Origin: Mariprofundus sp.
GTDB taxonomy: Bacteria; Pseudomonadota; Zetaproteobacteria; Mariprofundales; Mariprofundaceae
DNA: 64,000 nt
Reading direction: 5' to 3'
Assembly (NCBI GenBank): GCA_021772775.1
Contig: JAJFLH010000035.1
Location: 186,001-250,000, forward strand
A program made the position numbers and the translations under genes. Below are positions 62,461-64,000 of this stretch, piece after piece. Positions within the stretch are counted from its first letter, which is position 1, and each line of letters starts with the position of its first letter. The notes below the pieces were generated by a model that had not been told where the DNA came from, did not search any database, and was given only the letters and a program-made list of their open reading frames with translations.

Positions 62461-63351
62461 TTATTTTACCAAATAACCTTTAATCGTATCTCCTTTCTTC
62501 GTCACCGAAAGAAAGATATTGATTACATTTTTTACTAAACCAAGTAATTTATTTGACTCCACCTGCTGCCTAAAAGAATCTGTTTGAGCTTTCGCAGCCA
62601 ATCGTTTCTCGGTCTGGTTCATTTCGACCTCTGTTTTTGATAACTGCCTCTTTAAACGACCAATATCAATGCCTGTTGTCACAATATTCTTAACCATAAA
62701 ACCGTGCCGGACGGCAATTTTTGATAATGAAGAGCGTGAGTAAAATGAGATATGCTCTGGATAGCAAATGATTGGAAATGCCTCCCCCTCCAGATGCCTT
62801 AGTAGTGCGTTGAAATTTGGCGTTGTGCAATAATACAATCCACCAGCTCTTAATTTTTCATGTATCAAATTAAAGTGCTCATTCGGATTATTAATATGCT
62901 CAATCACCTCAAAAGTGGTAATCACATCAAAATGAACATCTTGAAACATCTCAGAGGTAAGTTCACCCTGCTGAACCGGCAGGTTTCTGCCATGACAAAG
63001 CGCTATGGCTGCATCTGAGTATTCGCAACCATATACGTTCCATCCCCTCTTGCGAGCCTCATTGAGAAAATCACCCTGACCACACCCAACATCCAAGATA
63101 TTCCCTGTTTGCCTGTAATGTTCGAATTCATCGAGTAGTTTGTTATAGCTAGCAATGGTCGGAGGCAAACATGGCTTAAGCATTGAATAACTGTACTGTT
63201 TATAGTGATCGTATAACTCATCATCTGTTGGAATTCGACAGTCAAAGACAAAACTACAACCGGCACATTTAAACAGATGCAAAGCCTCAAAACCATTCAA
63301 CACCGAAATCTTCTTACTTTCACATAGAGGGCAATAATTAAAACTATTCAT
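62461..63351 (-). CDS. class I SAM methyltransferase with N-terminal zinc ribbon
   Basis: 296 residues. Zinc ribbon C-P-L-C (8-11) and C-A-G-C (about 29-32), then motif I ILDVGCGQGDFLNEARKRGW, VITTFEVIEHINNPNEHF and LRAGGLYYCTTPNFNALLRH, and a C-terminal helix (RLKRQLSKTEVEMNQTEKRL). Similar proteins methylate sugars during O-antigen or lipooligosaccharide synthesis. Adjacent to the dehydratase gene. Confidence 0.9.
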   Translation of the reverse strand: MNSFNYCPLCESKKISVLNGFEALHLFKCAGCSFVFDCRIPTDDELYDHYKQYSYSMLKPCLPPTIASYNKLLDEFEHYRQTGNILDVGCGQGDFLNEARKRGWNVYGCEYSDAAIALCHGRNLPVQQGELTSEMFQDVHFDVITTFEVIEHINNPNEHFNLIHEKLRAGGLYYCTTPNFNALLRHLEGEAFPIICYPEHISFYSRSSLSKIAVRHGFMVKNIVTTGIDIGRLKRQLSKTEVEMNQTEKRLAAKAQTDSFRQQVESNKLLGLVKNVINIFLSVTKKGDTIKGYLVK

Positions 63352-63370
63352 AATAAAAGCTCTTCTCCCA

Positions 63371-64000
63371 TCAAAACTCCTTTTTAATTAGCAAGCGAAT
63401 CTGATCAACACTCATCCACTCATCATTATCTCCAGAGTTATAATCATGAAGAGCATCAACTGGTGCTGCATCAGTTGCATCAATATAATCCTTGGGGCTC
63501 CACCGCCCTCCTGTCGGGCAGATAACAACGTAAGAGCCATGTCGTAATGTCATCGGGGCTTCTACAAGACTGTACATTGCTTCGTGTTTCTTTTCTCCAG
63601 GTCTGGCACCAATGATTCTATGTTCAGCATCAGGGGCAATGGCCATAGCCATATCTGCAACTTTGTAGGAGGGAGATACAGGGCACGTAATATCCCCTCC
63701 CCATCCTTCAGTAAGCGCATGCATAATAAGATCTGTACCTTCACGCATAGTAATGGAGAAGCGTGTCATAGTAGGATCAGTAATAGGTAAAACTCCGGAT
63801 GAGCGAAGTCGCAGAAATAGAGGAACGACTGAGCTACGACTGCTCAGAATATTGGCATAACGAACCAGTGAAAAACGTGTATCACCCACGCCATCTGCTT
63901 CAATCAACAGGCGCTCCATCAGAAACTTTGTAGCACCATACGCTGTAGTTGGATTCACAGCCTTATCACTCGATATTGCCACAACGCGTTGTACCCCATT
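63371..64000 (-). CDS. nucleotide-sugar dehydratase, PseB/CapD type, N-terminus outside window
   Basis: At least 210 residues; the frame is open to the window edge. Extended SDR pattern: VQRVVAISSDKAVNPTTAYG with Y-G-A-T-K, FSLVRYANILSSRSSVVPLF, GVLPITDPTMTRFSITMREG and IIGARPGEKKHEAMYS. These are typical of UDP-GlcNAc 4,6-dehydratases (PseB-like, CapD-like). It makes a keto-deoxy sugar used for the polysaccharide. The Rossmann nucleotide-binding part is beyond the window. Confidence 0.9.
   Translation of the reverse strand, partial: NGVQRVVAISSDKAVNPTTAYGATKFLMERLLIEADGVGDTRFSLVRYANILSSRSSVVPLFLRLRSSGVLPITDPTMTRFSITMREGTDLIMHALTEGWGGDITCPVSPSYKVADMAMAIAPDAEHRIIGARPGEKKHEAMYSLVEAPMTLRHGSYVVICPTGGRWSPKDYIDATDAAPVDALHDYNSGDNDEWMSVDQIRLLIKKEF

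Overview
The window is mostly one prophage, about 43 kb of it, followed by a stretch of bacterial chromosome. The host genes (groES-groEL, rraA, an AsmA-like gene, htpX, lon and an exopolysaccharide cluster) point to a Gram-negative member of the Pseudomonadota. RraA is typical of gamma-like lineages, but the genus cannot be named from the sequence alone. The left prophage end lies outside the window. The right end is next to the integrase, just downstream of groEL.

Prophage late region (1-24760, all minus strand, read from right to left): small and large terminase, portal, an acidic scaffold-like protein, an N4-gp56-type major capsid protein, two adaptor-like proteins, tail fibre and fibre-assembly genes, a lysis block (coiled-coil and membrane proteins, an M15-type endolysin, a three-TM holin), a propeller-like tail protein, two further tail proteins, and a set of ejection-type proteins. 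The set ends in a giant open frame of at least 1578 codons that runs off the window and carries a PBECR-type toxin nuclease domain. There is no tape measure and the head genes are of podovirus type, so a short-tailed virion is likely. A homing endonuclease sits between two paralogous virion genes.

Prophage early region (25008-42958) is lambda-like. A LexA-type repressor (plus) faces a Cro-like gene and a rightward-type early operon (minus: CII-like, replication, winged helix, cytosine methyltransferase, NinB, DUF559-type nuclease and many tiny overlapping genes), which ends in two terminators. Behind the repressor are a HipA-like kinase, a DUF3037-like protein and a small membrane protein, closed by a strong terminator: a candidate lysogen-expressed defence or toxin module. 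Then a second operator/promoter set with the same 13-bp operator drives a leftward-type operon (plus): tiny genes, an annealing-protein candidate, a YqaJ exonuclease with a long coiled-coil tail, zinc-ribbon genes, an HNH gene, SSB, a Gp49-RyR protein, a highly structured non-coding stretch, and an AlpA-like excisionase candidate facing the tyrosine integrase.

Host region (43201-64000): groEL and groES, rraA with an AsmA-like gene, htpX and lon form a proteostasis neighbourhood. After a small secreted protein comes surface-polysaccharide synthesis: a Wzy/ligase-type protein (plus), then a minus-strand cluster with a WecA-like initiating transferase, VanZ-like protein, glycosyltransferases, EpsG-like polymerase, an AsnB-type amidotransferase with in-frame repeat insertions, two methyltransferases and a PseB/CapD-type nucleotide-sugar dehydratase cut by the window end. 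These would build, modify and polymerise a lipid-linked repeat unit.
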